A stretch of DNA of 64,000 nucleotides from Candidatus Thalassolituus haligoni (GTDB lineage Bacteria > Pseudomonadota > Gammaproteobacteria > Pseudomonadales > Oceanobacteraceae). The stretch lies in NCBI RefSeq assembly GCF_041222825.1, contig NZ_CP139482.1, positions 4,097,501 through 4,161,500 of the forward strand, in the 5' to 3' direction. Below are positions 17,373-28,209 of the stretch, one piece after another (position 1 is the stretch's first letter; each line of letters opens with the position of its first letter). The notes beneath the pieces are model-generated. The model saw only the letters and a program-made list of their open reading frames with translations, was not told the DNA's origin and searched no databases. A program made the translations under genes and the position numbers.

Positions 17373-19148
17373 GTGCCACATCGTGCATTTCTGTTTTCGC
17401 TGCGATTGGGCGATGCCCTGCGTCAGACCTGTTTTGAACGCCCTTATCGTCTGCCGCAACTGACAGGGGATCTGACTGCGGGCTTGACCGTAGGTATTAT
17501 CGCCATCCCGCTGTCCATGGCCCTTGCTATTGCCAGCGGTGTCGCGCCGCAACACGGCTTGTACACCGCCATGATCGCCGGTCTGGTGATTGCCCTGGCT
17601 GGCGGTTCCCGTTTCAGTGTTTCCGGCCCGACAGCGGCTTTCGTGGTAATTCTGCTGCCGATTGCCCAGCAATTTGGCCTTGGTGGCTTGCTGATGGCAA
17701 CGCTGATGTCCGGGGTGATTCTTATCGCCATGGCGCTGGCGCGTCTTGGCCGCCTGATTGAATACATTCCCGAAGCCGTCACCCTCGGCTTTACTGCCGG
17801 TATCGCCGTTGTAATTGCCACCCTGCAAATAGACGATCTGCTCGGCCTCGGCCTGGGGCCGTTGTCTGGCCACTATTGGCAAAAGGCCACCATGTTGGTG
17901 ACCAGCCTTGGCCAAACGCACTGGCCCAGCCTGGTGACCGGCGCGGTAACGCTGACGGTATTGCTCGGCTGGCATCGCCTCGGCCGCCGATTTCCCGCAC
18001 ATCTTCCGGCACTGCTGGCCGGTACTGGCGTTGCCCTGTTACTGCAAGCGGCCGGGTATGACATTGCCAGCATCGGCTCCCGCTTCAGTTTTACCTGGCC
18101 AGATGGCTCCGCCGGTCAGGGAATTCCTCCCTTCTGGCCCGAGTTCGCCTGGCCATGGCAGGTCGCGGATGCCAACGGCCAAGTGCCACAATGGAACTGG
18201 GCCATGGTGCAAGCCTTACTGCCAGCGGCGTTTTCCATCGCCATGCTGGGTGCTATCGAATCCTTGCTCTGTGCCGTGGTGCTGGATGGTATGACCCAGA
18301 CCCGCCACAGCGCCAACAGTGAACTGCTGGGTCAGGGATTAGGTAACATGCTGGTGCCTTTTTTTGGAGGCATTACCGCCACCGCAGCGATTGCCCGTTC
18401 GGCGGCCAATTTCCGCGCGGGAGCCAGTTCACCACTGGCCGCAGTGACCCACGCCATTGTGGTGATGATCGGCCTGCTCCTGCTGGCACCCGTTCTGGCT
18501 CACTTGCCGATGGCGGCCATGGCAGCGTTACTCTTGATGGTGGCCTGGAATATTTCCGAAGCCCCTAAACTGGTTCACTTTATTCGCACCGCTCCGCGCT
18601 CCGATATTCTGGTTCTGATTACCTGTTTTTCCCTCACGGTGCTGTTCGATATGGTCATCGCCATTGCTGTCGGTATTGTGTTGGCAGCGCTGCTGTTTGT
18701 ACAGAATGTGGCCGCCATGACACGCTGTGTCGATATCAGCGACCATAGCCGGCTGATTCCTGCGCCACTGCCGCCGGGCTGGCGCGTTTATAAAATCAAC
18801 GGGCCACTGTTTTTTGCCGCTGCCGACCGTTTGTTTGGTGAACTACTGACCGCGCTGGAACACAGCAACAACCCGCTGCCGACCAAGACGGATAAAATCT
18901 GCGGCCTGGTACTGTATATGGATGCCGTCACCCTGCTGGATGCCGGGGGCCTGGCCGCACTCGACCGCTTTATTGAGCAATGTCAGCAGCATGCGGTGCA
19001 GCTGGTACTGGCCGACCTGCAGTTTCAACCGTTAAAAACCCTGGCGCGGGCCGGAACGATCCGCAACTCGGAGCAATTGCACTTTGCACCAACCCTGACC
19101 GATGCCCTCGACTGGATCAGTCGCTCCGATAACTACTCACCGGTTTAA
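17373..19148 (+). CDS. SulP family anion transporter
   Basis: SLC26/SulP-type inner-membrane protein, family substrates being sulfate, bicarbonate or dicarboxylates; the specific anion cannot be told. The 591 residues show the N-terminal signature [35 protein letters not shown], about twelve membrane segments (residues 30-430) and a C-terminal STAS domain (about 455-580, [17 protein letters not shown] ... [17 protein letters not shown]). Start is GTG with GGAGAG seven bases upstream. It is a single-gene unit between yggT and ubiE. Confidence 0.9.
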   Translation: MPHRAFLFSLRLGDALRQTCFERPYRLPQLTGDLTAGLTVGIIAIPLSMALAIASGVAPQHGLYTAMIAGLVIALAGGSRFSVSGPTAAFVVILLPIAQQFGLGGLLMATLMSGVILIAMALARLGRLIEYIPEAVTLGFTAGIAVVIATLQIDDLLGLGLGPLSGHYWQKATMLVTSLGQTHWPSLVTGAVTLTVLLGWHRLGRRFPAHLPALLAGTGVALLLQAAGYDIASIGSRFSFTWPDGSAGQGIPPFWPEFAWPWQVADANGQVPQWNWAMVQALLPAAFSIAMLGAIESLLCAVVLDGMTQTRHSANSELLGQGLGNMLVPFFGGITATAAIARSAANFRAGASSPLAAVTHAIVVMIGLLLLAPVLAHLPMAAMAALLLMVAWNISEAPKLVHFIRTAPRSDILVLITCFSLTVLFDMVIAIAVGIVLAALLFVQNVAAMTRCVDISDHSRLIPAPLPPGWRVYKINGPLFFAAADRLFGELLTALEHSNNPLPTKTDKICGLVLYMDAVTLLDAGGLAALDRFIEQCQQHAVQLVLADLQFQPLKTLARAGTIRNSEQLHFAPTLTDALDWISRSDNYSPV

Positions 19149-19252
19149 CTGAACCACTTACCGATTTAATAGCGCTGTGCCACAAACGGGCACAGCGCAA
19201 GACTTTCGCCGCGCGCATGGCTAAAATGGCCGACCACGTTTGGAGGTGCCCA

Positions 19253-20014
19253 ATGTCGCAACAACGGCCGGATCAAAAAACCACCCATTTTGGCTATAAA
19301 ACCGTCGCTACCGACGAAAAACAGGCGATGGTGGCCGATGTCTTTCACTCGGTGGCCGCCAAGTACGATCTGATGAACGACCTGATGTCGTTCGGGGTGC
19401 ATCGCCTGTGGAAACGCATCACCATTGAGATGAGCGGTGTTCGTCCTGGCAACCAGGTGCTTGACCTGGCCGGAGGCACCGGTGACCTGACCAAAAAATT
19501 CGCCCGGATTGTCGGCCCCCAGGGCAAGGTAGTACTGGCAGACATCAATTCGTCCATGCTCAATGTCGGCCGCGACCGTCTGACCGATCAGGGTTATGTT
19601 GGCAATATTGAATACGTACAGGCCAATGCCGAATGCCTGCCGTTTGAAGACAACAGCTTCGATGTCGTCACCATCGCCTTTGGTTTACGTAACGTCACCG
19701 ACAAGGATGCCGCACTGGCTTCGATGGCACGGGTATTAAAACCCGGCGGACGCCTGCTGGTACTGGAATTCTCCAAACCGACCAACCCGCTGATGAGCAA
19801 AGCGTACGACCTTTACTCTTTCTCGGCCTTGCCGTTTATGGGCAAGCTGGTTACCAATGATGCAGAAAGCTATCGGTATCTGGCGGAATCCATTCGTATG
19901 CACCCGGATCAGGAAACCCTTAAAGGCATGATGGAGACCGCCGGTCTGGTACGCTGTTCCTACCATAATCTGACCAGTGGCGTCGTCGCGCTGCACCGGG
20001 GAATCAAGCCCTGA
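19253..20014 (+). CDS. ubiE: Ubiquinone/menaquinone C-methyltransferase UbiE
   Basis: SAM-dependent methyltransferase acting on demethylmenaquinol and the 2-polyprenyl benzoquinol of ubiquinone synthesis. Motifs [40 protein letters not shown] and LEFSKP are diagnostic. The ATG at 19253 (MSQQRPDQ) sits after GGAGGTGCCCA, giving 253 residues. Its stop TGA overlaps the ubiJ ATG by one base, so ubiE-ubiJ-ubiB is an operon. Confidence 0.97.
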   Translation: MSQQRPDQKTTHFGYKTVATDEKQAMVADVFHSVAAKYDLMNDLMSFGVHRLWKRITIEMSGVRPGNQVLDLAGGTGDLTKKFARIVGPQGKVVLADINSSMLNVGRDRLTDQGYVGNIEYVQANAECLPFEDNSFDVVTIAFGLRNVTDKDAALASMARVLKPGGRLLVLEFSKPTNPLMSKAYDLYSFSALPFMGKLVTNDAESYRYLAESIRMHPDQETLKGMMETAGLVRCSYHNLTSGVVALHRGIKP

Positions 20015-20718
20015 TGTTTTTTCTGCCAGCAGAACTCACTCACGCCCTGTGCCTACCATGGGAAGCGGCGATCAATCATGCTCTCAAATATGATCCCGCG
20101 ACCCTGCAACAGCTGGAGCGCCATAACGGCCGTTTGATACATATCCGCTGCACCGGAACCGGAACGCTCTCTGTACGCATACTCGACCGTGGTGTGCAGC
20201 TGGGCATGACCCGCCTCGACCCCGCTAAAGACGACATGGCAACAGCCGATGTGACGCTGGCCGATGTCACCCTGACTGGCACCTTGCCTGACTTTGTCGC
20301 CTTAGCCCGCGCCAGCAACAAGGCCAGCGCGCTGATGTCGGGTTCGCTGGCGCTTGAGGGCGACACCGAACTGGCCATGGCAGTCAGTGGCCTGCTTGAT
20401 CAACTCGATATCGACTGGGAAGCCATGCTCAGCCCGGTCACCGGCGGCCTGATCGCCCACCAGCTCGGCGAAGGCATTCGTAGCCTGATGAACTGGGGTA
20501 AATCAACCGGCAAGACCTTTGCCACTGCCGCCCATGATTACGCCGTCGATGAAGCCGGGCTGGTTGTATCCCAGGCAGAAATGAATGACAGCGCCGACCA
20601 GATCGACCAGTTAACACTGGCCGCCGACCGGGTGGCGGCACGCATCCAGCAGTTGGAAGCGGCGGCGGCAGCGAATGGCACCAACGGCAGCGCTCAGCCA
20701 CACGTGGGAGAGGTATAA
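20014..20718 (+). CDS. ubiJ: Ubiquinone biosynthesis accessory factor UbiJ
   Basis: SCP2-domain lipid-binding protein that holds ubiquinone intermediates in the UbiE-I complex. Of 234 residues the first 130 form the SCP2 fold (segment GSLALEGDTELAMAVSGLLDQLDIDWE), followed by a helical tail with a coiled coil (ADQIDQLTLAADRVAARIQQLEA, in part). It is encoded between ubiE and ubiB, its standard place, overlapping ubiE by one base. Confidence 0.93.
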   Translation: MFFLPAELTHALCLPWEAAINHALKYDPATLQQLERHNGRLIHIRCTGTGTLSVRILDRGVQLGMTRLDPAKDDMATADVTLADVTLTGTLPDFVALARASNKASALMSGSLALEGDTELAMAVSGLLDQLDIDWEAMLSPVTGGLIAHQLGEGIRSLMNWGKSTGKTFATAAHDYAVDEAGLVVSQAEMNDSADQIDQLTLAADRVAARIQQLEAAAAANGTNGSAQPHVGEV

Positions 20719-20721
20719 ACC

Positions 20722-22359
20722 GTGTCGCGACTCTGGCGTTTATGGAAAATCCTGTTTGTCTTCACCAAATACCGCCTCGACAGCCTGATCCCGCTGCAGC
20801 ACCTGCCGCCAGGTTTACGCGTCTTGTTATGGATTGCGCCATGGCGACTAAGCCCGGTGCCATCCAATCTCAGTCGCGGGGCTCGTCTGCGCCTGGCGCT
20901 TGAAGCCCTCGGCCCCATTTTTATCAAGTTTGGTCAGATCCTCTCAACCCGACCGGATCTGGTGCCAGAAGATATCGTGCAGGAACTCAAACGCCTGCAA
21001 GACAAGGTGCCGCCGTTTCCGGAAGATCAGGCGATTGCCCTGATCGAGGCTCAACTGGGCCAATCGGTGGAGCAGCTGTTTGCCGAATTTTCATCCACGC
21101 CACTGGCATCGGCGTCCATCGCCCAGGTACATACCGCCAAGTTGCACAATGGCAAGGACGTGGTGGTCAAAGTCGTGCGACCCAAAATCGAACACACGAT
21201 AGAGCGGGACTTGCAGTTGCTGGAAACCATGGCCCGTCTGGCGGTGGCCTACTCCGCTGACGCCCGCCGCCTGAAACCGATGGAAATAGTGGATGATTAT
21301 CGCCACACCATTTATGGCGAACTGAACCTGAAAATCGAAGCCTCCAACGCCACCCAGCTGCGACGTAATTTTGCCGGTTCCGATTACCTCTATATTCCTG
21401 AGGTTTACTGGGATTACACCCGCCCCAAGGTTATGGTCAGCGAACGCATCTACGGTATTCCCGTCGCCAATATCGAAGAACTGCGCGCCCAGGGCACCAA
21501 TATGAAATTGCTCGCCGAGCGTGGTGTCGAGATCTTTTTTACCCAGGTCTTCCGCGACAGCTTTTTCCATGCCGATATGCACCCTGGCAATATCTTTGTC
21601 TCTCGCGAGCACCCGGAATCACCCCAATATATCGGCATCGACTGCGGCATCGTCGGCAGCCTGACGGATGAAGACCAGCATTACCTCGCCATGAACCTGC
21701 TGGCCTTTTTTAATCAGGATTATTATCAGGTCGCCCAGCTACACGTTGATTCCGGCTGGGTGCCTGCCACCACCAAGGTACACGATCTGGCCGCAGCGAT
21801 TCGCAGTGTCTGCGAACCCATTTTCGAAAAGCCGCTGGCAGAGATTTCCTTTGGTCAGGTACTGATCCAGCTATTCAGTACCGCCCGGCGCTTTAACATG
21901 GAAGTGCAGCCACAACTGGTTTTATTGCAAAAAACCCTGCTCAATATCGAAGGTCTGGGCCGTCAGCTTTATCCACAACTGGACTTGTGGAGTACTGCCA
22001 AACCTTACCTGGAGCGTTGGGTGCGTGACCGCTTTGGCCCAAAAGCGGCGCTACAGGAACTCAAGCGCCAGCTGCCAACCTGGATCGAAAAAGCCCCAAA
22101 AATGCCGGGATTGATTCATGGCGCCCTGACCCGAATCAACCATATGGACGAAAACCAGCAACAACTGCAACGGGAAATCGTCGCGCTGCGGCAAGCGTTG
22201 GAGTATCAGAACCAGCAAAAACGCCATCATATTCTCGCCAGTCTGATGGGCGTCGGTGGTCTGTTTGTCTGGTGGCAAGCGGTTGCTTTGGGAATCCCGG
22301 ATATTATCGGCATCAGCATCAGCGCGCTGGGGCTGCTCTGGATACTGCTCAAGGCCTGA
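20722..22359 (+). CDS. ubiB: Ubiquinone biosynthesis protein UbiB (atypical kinase)
   Basis: Membrane-bound ABC1/ADCK ATPase needed for ubiquinone synthesis. Family motifs are clear: the KxGQ-like [14 protein letters not shown], the Ala-rich loop [21 protein letters not shown] lysine, the catalytic [12 protein letters not shown] and GIDCGIVG. Two hydrophobic segments end the protein (about 500-545). 545 residues, usual length. Start GTG at 20722 lies three bases after ubiJ stops, with GGGAGAGGTATAAACC upstream. Confidence 0.97.
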   Translation: MSRLWRLWKILFVFTKYRLDSLIPLQHLPPGLRVLLWIAPWRLSPVPSNLSRGARLRLALEALGPIFIKFGQILSTRPDLVPEDIVQELKRLQDKVPPFPEDQAIALIEAQLGQSVEQLFAEFSSTPLASASIAQVHTAKLHNGKDVVVKVVRPKIEHTIERDLQLLETMARLAVAYSADARRLKPMEIVDDYRHTIYGELNLKIEASNATQLRRNFAGSDYLYIPEVYWDYTRPKVMVSERIYGIPVANIEELRAQGTNMKLLAERGVEIFFTQVFRDSFFHADMHPGNIFVSREHPESPQYIGIDCGIVGSLTDEDQHYLAMNLLAFFNQDYYQVAQLHVDSGWVPATTKVHDLAAAIRSVCEPIFEKPLAEISFGQVLIQLFSTARRFNMEVQPQLVLLQKTLLNIEGLGRQLYPQLDLWSTAKPYLERWVRDRFGPKAALQELKRQLPTWIEKAPKMPGLIHGALTRINHMDENQQQLQREIVALRQALEYQNQQKRHHILASLMGVGGLFVWWQAVALGIPDIIGISISALGLLWILLKA

Positions 22360-22496
22360 CGTCGCTTATTTAGCACGCCAATAGCGTTCCTCATGCCTTG
22401 TTCTGAGAGCCACCGGCACTCAGCAGGCCCGATCCAATAATTGCGCACGCCCCCTGGCTTGCGGTATGCTCGCGACGGTCAATAACACTTGAAACG

Positions 22497-22533
22497 CATG
22501 TGTCGCACACAGCGGCAAGGTGTGCGACACATG
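22497..22533. repeat. Perfect inverted repeat upstream of hisI
   Basis: CATGTGTCGCACAC at 22497-22510 and its exact complement GTGTGCGACACATG at 22520-22533 enclose a nine-base loop. It lies between ubiB (138 bases upstream) and hisI (56 bases downstream). It could be a hairpin that ends ubiEJB transcription, since TTT follows, or an operator; neither can be settled by eye. Confidence 0.7.
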
Positions 22534-22588
22534 TTTGAATCATCGGCAGCTGATCGCCCGGCGTGTCGATCAGCAGGTAATACGCAGA

Positions 22589-22972
22589 ATGAACAGCAAC
22601 TGGCTAGATGCCGTAAAATGGGACGACAGCGGGCTGGTACCAGCCATCGCCCAGGACTACCAAACCGGTCGCATCCTGATGATGGCCTGGATGAACCGCG
22701 AAGCCCTCGCCCTCACGGTTGAGGAAAACCGCGCCATTTATTATTCACGCTCCCGCCAAAAACTGTGGCGCAAGGGTGAAGAATCCGGCCACGTCCAGCA
22801 ATTACACGAAGTGCGTCTCGACTGCGATGCCGATGTGATTGTCTTGCAGGTCAAACAGATCGGCGGTATCGCCTGCCATACCGGCCGCGAAAGCTGCTTT
22901 TATCAGGTCTGGCAAAACGGCGAGTGGGTCGCCGTCGACCCGGTATTAAAAGACCCGAAAGAAATCTACTAA
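22589..22972 (+). CDS. hisI: Phosphoribosyl-AMP cyclohydrolase
   Basis: Third step of histidine synthesis: opens the purine ring of phosphoribosyl-AMP. The 127 residues contain [36 protein letters not shown] and the zinc ligand segment [10 protein letters not shown]. The start [11 protein letters not shown] at 22589 agrees with homologues. It is a single-domain HisI with hisE as a separate gene 41 bases on, the arrangement seen in pseudomonads rather than the fused enterobacterial form. Confidence 0.95.
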   Translation: MNSNWLDAVKWDDSGLVPAIAQDYQTGRILMMAWMNREALALTVEENRAIYYSRSRQKLWRKGEESGHVQQLHEVRLDCDADVIVLQVKQIGGIACHTGRESCFYQVWQNGEWVAVDPVLKDPKEIY

Positions 22973-23013
22973 GTCATTTTCGGTATTACATAATTCACAG
23001 AGTTGTTATCAAA

Positions 23014-23346
23014 ATGAGTGATATTCTCTCCGCCCTGGGTGACATCCTTGACGAACGCAAAGGCGCATCGGCAGATTCCTCCTATGTCGCCAGTTTGTAC
23101 GCCAAGGGCCTGAACAAGATTCTGGAAAAAGTAGGCGAAGAAGCCACCGAAACCATTCTCGCAGCCAAAGATGCCGAGCACAGTGGCGACAACCAGGACG
23201 TTATATACGAAACCGCCGATCTCTGGTTTCACAGCCTGGTAGCACTGGCCCATCTGGGCGAACGCCCGGAAGCCGTGATTAACGAGCTGGCCCGTCGCTT
23301 CAATATGTCCGGGCTGGAAGAAAAAGCCTCGCGCAGCGACAAATAA
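23014..23346 (+). CDS. hisE: Phosphoribosyl-ATP pyrophosphatase
   Basis: Second step of histidine synthesis: removes pyrophosphate from phosphoribosyl-ATP. Of 110 residues, [24 protein letters not shown] and [13 protein letters not shown] hold the MazG-like metal-binding acidic residues. The ATG at 23014 ([16 protein letters not shown]) fits homologues; longer frames upstream do not. It follows hisI and precedes a HIT gene and tatABC, an order shared with many gammaproteobacteria. Confidence 0.95.
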   Translation: MSDILSALGDILDERKGASADSSYVASLYAKGLNKILEKVGEEATETILAAKDAEHSGDNQDVIYETADLWFHSLVALAHLGERPEAVINELARRFNMSGLEEKASRSDK

Positions 23347-23382
23347 CCGTGCCGCAGGTCGTGCATCAGCAAGGACATCCAC

Positions 23383-23715
23383 ATGACTGACTGTATTTTT
23401 TGCAAGATAGTGGCAGGTGACATCCCCGCCAACAAGGTATATGAAGACGAAGAGTTCCTGGCATTCCATGATATCGCCCCCAAGGCAGATACCCATGTGC
23501 TGGTGATTCCAAGGCGGCACATCGTCAACCTCAACGACCTGGGTGAAGACGACGGTGTCCTGATGGGCAAGCTGATGCTGACCATTCCGCATATTGCCGC
23601 CACACAGAACCTGACCGGCTATCGCACCATCACCAATACCGGTGCTGAAGGTGGTCAGGAAGTATTTCATCTGCATTTTCATATTCTGGGCGGCCGTGCG
23701 CTGCCCGGATTCTGA
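23383..23715 (+). CDS. hinT: HIT family protein (HinT-like)
   Basis: Histidine-triad nucleotide phosphoramidase of 110 residues. It begins TDCIFCKIVAGDIPANKVYEDE, a typical HinT start, and the catalytic triad is in FHLHFHILGGR near the C-terminus. The usual substrates are purine nucleoside phosphoramidates. ATG after AAGGACATCCAC. It sits 36 bases after hisE and 21 before tatA, so likely in one transcript. Confidence 0.93.
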   Translation: MTDCIFCKIVAGDIPANKVYEDEEFLAFHDIAPKADTHVLVIPRRHIVNLNDLGEDDGVLMGKLMLTIPHIAATQNLTGYRTITNTGAEGGQEVFHLHFHILGGRALPGF

Positions 23716-23736
23716 GTACTCAACGAGGACACTCTT

Positions 23737-24006
23737 ATGCTTGGCGGTATCAGCATCTGGCAACTGGCCATTATTCTGGTCATTGTGATCGTGGTTTTTG
23801 GCACCAAGAAACTGCGTAATATGGGCGGCGATCTGGGCGGCGCAATCAAGAACTTCAAAAGCGCCATGAACGAGGGTGCTGACAAGGACGACGACGGTGC
23901 TGCCACGACGGCCAAACCCAAGCCCCTGACTTCAGACCAATCCGACAGCATCAACAAGGATGCCGATTTCAGTGAGCAGAAAGACAAGGATCAGAGTCGC
24001 CCCTGA
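23737..24006 (+). CDS. tatA: Sec-independent translocase subunit TatA
   Basis: Pore-forming subunit of the twin-arginine translocase, which exports folded proteins. One N-terminal membrane helix ([18 protein letters not shown]), then [21 protein letters not shown] amphipathic helix motif and an acidic, charged tail, 89 residues in all. Its stop overlaps the tatB ATG by one base. Moco enzymes are frequent Tat substrates, which fits the moa cluster here. Confidence 0.95.
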   Translation: MLGGISIWQLAIILVIVIVVFGTKKLRNMGGDLGGAIKNFKSAMNEGADKDDDGAATTAKPKPLTSDQSDSINKDADFSEQKDKDQSRP

Positions 24007-24428
24007 TGTTTGATATCGGCTTTCTTGAGCTCGTCGTGGTGGGTGTTTTAGGCTTGCTGGTACTCGGCCCGGAGCGTTTGCCCAAGGCGGCACGCACCGT
24101 TGGCCTGATGATTGGCCGTGTGCGCCGCACCATGAATAACTTCCAGGATGAACTGGAACGTCAGGTGCGTGCCGATGAATTGCGCGAAAAACTCAAGGAT
24201 CCCTACGCTACCTTTCTCGATGATGATGTTCGTCGGCCTGCTGCCGTGCGTGACTACAACCAGCAGCAAAATACCGCAGCAGCTGACGGCCAGACCGTCG
24301 ACAATCTGGCAATTGAAAACACGGCCGTCGAAAACCCGCCAGCCAGTGCCGATAGCCAACCACGCATTTTGCCCACCACACCCACCGGGCCAATCACGCC
24401 CGCCAAGGACACCAAACCCGAACCATGA
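24006..24428 (+). CDS. tatB: Sec-independent translocase subunit TatB
   Basis: Membrane subunit that forms the signal-peptide receptor with TatC. It starts [26 protein letters not shown], in family form, with an amphipathic helix up to residue 60 and a long variable hydrophilic tail rich in Thr, Pro and Ala (140 residues). It overlaps tatC by four bases. Confidence 0.95.
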   Translation: MFDIGFLELVVVGVLGLLVLGPERLPKAARTVGLMIGRVRRTMNNFQDELERQVRADELREKLKDPYATFLDDDVRRPAAVRDYNQQQNTAAADGQTVDNLAIENTAVENPPASADSQPRILPTTPTGPITPAKDTKPEP

Positions 24429-25186
24429 GCCAGGATCAGGAACAACCCCTTATTGCCCATCTGGTCGAACTGCGTAACCGATTGCTGAAATCGGTACTGG
24501 TGGTACTGGCGCTGTTCCTTGGCATGTTCTATTTCGCCAACGACCTCTATCTGATTCTGGTGCAACCGCTGTCAGTATTGCTACCCGACACTCAAGGACA
24601 AATGATCGCCACCGGTGTGGCATCGCCGTTTCTGGTGCCGTTCAAACTGACGCTGGTGCTGGCAGTGCTGATCGCCATGCCTTTTATGCTGCATCAGGTC
24701 TGGGGGTTTATTTCGCCGGGCCTGTATCAGAATGAAAAACGCTTTGCCGTACCCTTGCTGATCTCAAGCACCGTGCTGTTTTACTCCGGCATTCTGTTTG
24801 CCTACTACGTGGTGCTGCCACTGGCATTTGGTTTCTTTACCATGGCCGGGCCGGATGGCATTTCGTTTATGCCGGACATTGCCAATATTCTCGATTTTAT
24901 CCTGAAAATCTTTTTTGCCTTTGGCTTTGCCTTTGAAATCCCGGTGGCGACGTTTTTGATGGTACTGAGTGGTCTTACCACGGTTGCTGCGCTGGGCGAA
25001 AAACGCCCGTATATTTTTCTCGGCTGTTTTGTCGTTGGGATGCTGGTCACGCCACCGGATATCATTTCCCAAACCATTCTGGCGCTGCCCATGTACGCGC
25101 TGTTTGAAGGGGGCGTACTGGCTTCCCGCCTGATCCGCAAACCGGCCACCGAGGGCGAACAGCCGGACGCTACCGACAACCTGTGA
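24425..25186 (+). CDS. tatC: Sec-independent translocase subunit TatC
   Basis: Polytopic core of the Tat translocase that recognises twin-arginine signals. Six membrane segments are visible in 253 residues; key blocks are [12 protein letters not shown] with the essential glutamate and arginine, [26 protein letters not shown] and TPPDIISQ. It overlaps tatB by four bases and ends the tatABC unit. Confidence 0.96.
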   Translation: MSQDQEQPLIAHLVELRNRLLKSVLVVLALFLGMFYFANDLYLILVQPLSVLLPDTQGQMIATGVASPFLVPFKLTLVLAVLIAMPFMLHQVWGFISPGLYQNEKRFAVPLLISSTVLFYSGILFAYYVVLPLAFGFFTMAGPDGISFMPDIANILDFILKIFFAFGFAFEIPVATFLMVLSGLTTVAALGEKRPYIFLGCFVVGMLVTPPDIISQTILALPMYALFEGGVLASRLIRKPATEGEQPDATDNL

Positions 25187-25250
25187 TTCCCCGCGTTTAC
25201 TGATACACTCGCGCTTTACCCAGTTTATACACTCCAGGAATACGCCTACC

Positions 25251-26405
25251 ATGCCGGAAGTTATCCCTGACGATTCCGTCGGTCTGGTTACTCCCCAGCA
25301 GTTTCATTCAGATGTACCACTGACACTTCGCAGTGGTCGCGTGCTGCCAGAATACGATCTCGTTTACGAAACCTACGGCGAACTCAACGCCGATCGTTCC
25401 AATGCCGTGTTGATTTGTCATGCTCTCAGCGGCGATCACCATGCCGCCGGTTATCACAGCATGGATGAGGCCAAACCCGGCTGGTGGGATAACGCCATCG
25501 GGCCGGGCAAGCCGTTTGACAGCCAACGGTTTTTTATCGTCTCGCTGAACAATCTTGGGGGCTGCTCGGGCTCTACCGGGCCGGTCAGCCACAACCCTGA
25601 AACCGGCAAGCTCTATGGCCCCGATTTTCCGATTGTTGCCGTGCGTGACTGGGTCGCCAGCCAGGCGCAACTGGCGGATCACCTGGGTATTCAGCAGTGG
25701 GCAGCGGTTGTCGGTGGCAGCCTCGGCGGCATGCAGGTCATACGCTGGGCGATCCAGCATCCCGAGCGCCTGCGACATGCCGTCGTGATCGCCTCGGCGT
25801 CCAAGCTGTCGGCGCAGAACATTGCTTTTAATGAAGTCGCCCGTCAGGCCATTGCCAAAGACCCGGATTTCCACGATGGCAACTACCTGGAACACAACAC
25901 CATTCCCAAGGTTGGTCTCACCCAGGCACGCATGCTCGGTCACCTGACCTATCTATCCGATGACGCCATGCGGCAGAAATTTGGCCGTGAACTGCAGGAA
26001 GGCAAGTTGAACTACAGCTTCGCGCCTGAATTTCAGGTCGAAAGCTACCTCCACTATCAGGGTGAAAAATTCAGCACCCGGTTTGATGCCAATACCTACA
26101 TGTTGATGACCAAGGCGCTCGACTACTTTGACCCGGCTGGCGATTACGATCACGACCTGGTCAAATGCCTGAGCCATGCATCCTGTGACTTCCTGGTGGT
26201 CTCCTTTACCACCGACTGGCGTTTTGCACCGGAACGCTCCGAAGAAATTGTCAGCGCCCTGATCGAAGCCGACAAGAACGTCAGCTACGCCTGTATTGAT
26301 TCCGATGGTGGCCACGATGCCTTTCTGTTGCCCATTACCCGTTACCACCAGGTACTGGATGCCTATATGAATCGCATCGCCAACGAACTGGAGGGTCGTT
26401 CATGA
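25251..26405 (+). CDS. metX: Homoserine O-acyltransferase MetX
   Basis: Alpha/beta-hydrolase that acylates homoserine to start methionine synthesis. The nucleophile elbow GGSLGGMQ (near residue 160), catalytic Asp in [10 protein letters not shown] and His in [12 protein letters not shown] are present; [11 protein letters not shown] and the [23 protein letters not shown] block confirm the family. 384 residues. Whether it prefers acetyl- or succinyl-CoA is not certain; genomes with the metX-metW pair often use succinyl-CoA. It overlaps metW by four bases. Confidence 0.94.
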   Translation: MPEVIPDDSVGLVTPQQFHSDVPLTLRSGRVLPEYDLVYETYGELNADRSNAVLICHALSGDHHAAGYHSMDEAKPGWWDNAIGPGKPFDSQRFFIVSLNNLGGCSGSTGPVSHNPETGKLYGPDFPIVAVRDWVASQAQLADHLGIQQWAAVVGGSLGGMQVIRWAIQHPERLRHAVVIASASKLSAQNIAFNEVARQAIAKDPDFHDGNYLEHNTIPKVGLTQARMLGHLTYLSDDAMRQKFGRELQEGKLNYSFAPEFQVESYLHYQGEKFSTRFDANTYMLMTKALDYFDPAGDYDHDLVKCLSHASCDFLVVSFTTDWRFAPERSEEIVSALIEADKNVSYACIDSDGGHDAFLLPITRYHQVLDAYMNRIANELEGRS

Positions 26406-27022
26406 ACAGCATCTCCCTTGCCTCCCTGCGTACCGACCTGTCCATTATCCAGCAATGGATTCAGCCCAACAGCCAGGTACTTGACCTCGGTTGTGGTGAA
26501 GGCCAATTGTTACGCTACCTGCAGGAACACAAAAACGTGCGCGGTTATGGTCTGGAGATCAACCCCGACAAAATCACGGCCTGCATCGCCAATGGTGTCA
26601 ACGTCGTTGAGCAAAACCTCAACGACGGCCTGCGCAATTACAAAGACAACAGCATCAATACCGTCATCATGACCCAGGCATTACAAGCGGTTGAGAGACC
26701 CGACGAATTGCTCGACGAAATGCTGCGTATCGGCGACGAGGCGATTGTCACTTTCCCAAATTTTGGCCACTGGCGTACCCGTTTGTATCTGGCTCTCAAG
26801 GGCCGGATGCCCATGTCCGAAACCCTGCCCCATGCCTGGTACAACACACCGAATATTCACCTGTGCACCGTGACCGACTTTGAAGAACTGTGCGTAGCAA
26901 AAAATATTCGGATCCTCAGCAAAACCGTGCTGGACGATCATCACCAGGAACACTGGGCAATTCACTTCTGGCCTTCGCTGCTGGGAGAAATTGCCATTTA
27001 TCATCTGACCCGGAGAACCTGA
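26402..27022 (+). CDS. metW: Methionine biosynthesis protein MetW
   Basis: Methyltransferase-fold protein that partners and activates MetX. Signature [14 protein letters not shown] (SAM-like loop), [16 protein letters not shown], and the MetW block [18 protein letters not shown] [35 protein letters not shown]. 206 residues. Coupled to metX by a four-base overlap, and its stop overlaps the start of the next gene. Confidence 0.94.
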   Translation: MNSISLASLRTDLSIIQQWIQPNSQVLDLGCGEGQLLRYLQEHKNVRGYGLEINPDKITACIANGVNVVEQNLNDGLRNYKDNSINTVIMTQALQAVERPDELLDEMLRIGDEAIVTFPNFGHWRTRLYLALKGRMPMSETLPHAWYNTPNIHLCTVTDFEELCVAKNIRILSKTVLDDHHQEHWAIHFWPSLLGEIAIYHLTRRT

Positions 27023-27489
27023 TGAAAACACGATGGATCACCTGTTTAACACTGCTGTTAAGCCTGAGCGCCCTGATAAGCCCGACTGTACTGGCTGACC
27101 GTGGTGAACAAAAAAAAGTGTTTGGCGACTATGAAGTTCACTACATTGGTCTGACCAGCAGCTTTCTCAGTCCAGATGTCGCCAGCGCCTATGGCATAGA
27201 ACGCTCGCGCAAGCTCGGCTTCCTCAGTATTTCGGTATTAAACAACCCCAATGACGACGTCTTGCCGCTGCCGGTTACCGCCACCATCCATGGCACCATA
27301 AAAAACCTGATTGGCCAGGAAAGCGAACTGGAGTTCAAGGAAATCAAGGAAACCAACGCCGTGTATTACATCGCGACGTTCCGCTTTGATGAAGAAGAAA
27401 CCTACCGTATCCGGCTCGACGTTGCCCCGGATGGCAGCGACAAACACTTCGATGTACGCTTCAGCCAGCGTTTTTACGAAGAAGACTGA
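27022..27489 (+). CDS. DUF4426 domain periplasmic protein
   Basis: A 155-residue secreted protein with an N-terminal signal peptide ([19 protein letters not shown], cleavage likely after VLA) and the DUF4426 body: GDYEVHYIGLTSSFLSPDVASAYGI in part, and TYRIRLDVAPDGS near the end. Function is unknown, but in gammaproteobacteria the gene is a constant companion of metX-metW and rdgB, as here. The ATG overlaps the metW stop (TGATG). Confidence 0.85.
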   Translation: MKTRWITCLTLLLSLSALISPTVLADRGEQKKVFGDYEVHYIGLTSSFLSPDVASAYGIERSRKLGFLSISVLNNPNDDVLPLPVTATIHGTIKNLIGQESELEFKEIKETNAVYYIATFRFDEEETYRIRLDVAPDGSDKHFDVRFSQRFYEED

Positions 27490-27505
27490 CCGACAAGGAG
27501 CTGTT

Positions 27506-28114
27506 ATGAAAATTGTTCTCGCCAGCGGCAATGCTGGCAAGCTGCGGGAATTTTCCCAACTGTTCGACAGCCATTTTGCCGCACAACACATCACGCTGGT
27601 GGCACAGGGCGAGCTGGGTGTTAGCGATGCCGAAGAAACCGGACTCAGCTTTGTAGAAAACGCCATTATCAAGGCCCGCCATGCTGCCGCCATCACCGGC
27701 TTGCCAGCACTGGCTGACGACTCCGGTCTCGAAGTGGACGCCCTGCAAGGCCAGCCGGGTATCTACTCTGCCCGTTTTGCCAGCATGAACAACGCGGGAA
27801 ACGGCGATAACGACAACAACAGCCTGTTATTACAACGTCTTGTCGACGTCCCGGCGGCACAACGCACCGCACGTTTTCAGTGCGTACTGGTCTACATGCG
27901 CCATGCCACAGACCCGACGCCCCAGGTTTTTCAGGGCAGCTGGGAAGGCTCCATCCTGACCCGGCCTTCCGGCAGCAACGGCTTTGGTTATGACCCGCTG
28001 TTTTACCTGCCAGCGGAGCAGTGTGCTGCCGCCGATCTCGACAAGGGGCGTAAAAACGCTCTTTCGCATCGGGGCCAGGCCATTCAGCAGCTGCTGCAAC
28101 GCTGGCAGCCCTGA
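27506..28114 (+). CDS. rdgB: dITP/XTP pyrophosphatase RdgB
   Basis: House-cleaning nucleotidase that hydrolyses dITP and XTP so they do not enter DNA or RNA. The HAM1 family marks are LASGNAGKLREFSQL, ALADDSGLEVDALQGQPGIYSAR and GSNGFGYDPLF, with KNALSHRGQA at the C-terminus. ATG at 27506 after AAGGAGCTGTT gives 202 residues. It follows the DUF4426 gene by 16 bases. Confidence 0.95.
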   Translation: MKIVLASGNAGKLREFSQLFDSHFAAQHITLVAQGELGVSDAEETGLSFVENAIIKARHAAAITGLPALADDSGLEVDALQGQPGIYSARFASMNNAGNGDNDNNSLLLQRLVDVPAAQRTARFQCVLVYMRHATDPTPQVFQGSWEGSILTRPSGSNGFGYDPLFYLPAEQCAAADLDKGRKNALSHRGQAIQQLLQRWQP

Positions 28115-28209
28115 CGCTTTTTTTACCCCTTCACACTCTGTCTTCAGCCTGGTGAGGGACTTCCAGCACCCTATGTGGTGCATTGTTTATCTGAGAAAAG
28201 AAGCACATC

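Noticed and set aside
22969..23763. A 264-residue open frame antisense to hisE and hinT
   Set aside because: Both sense genes are clear family members with good start sites; the antisense frame is a composition by-product.
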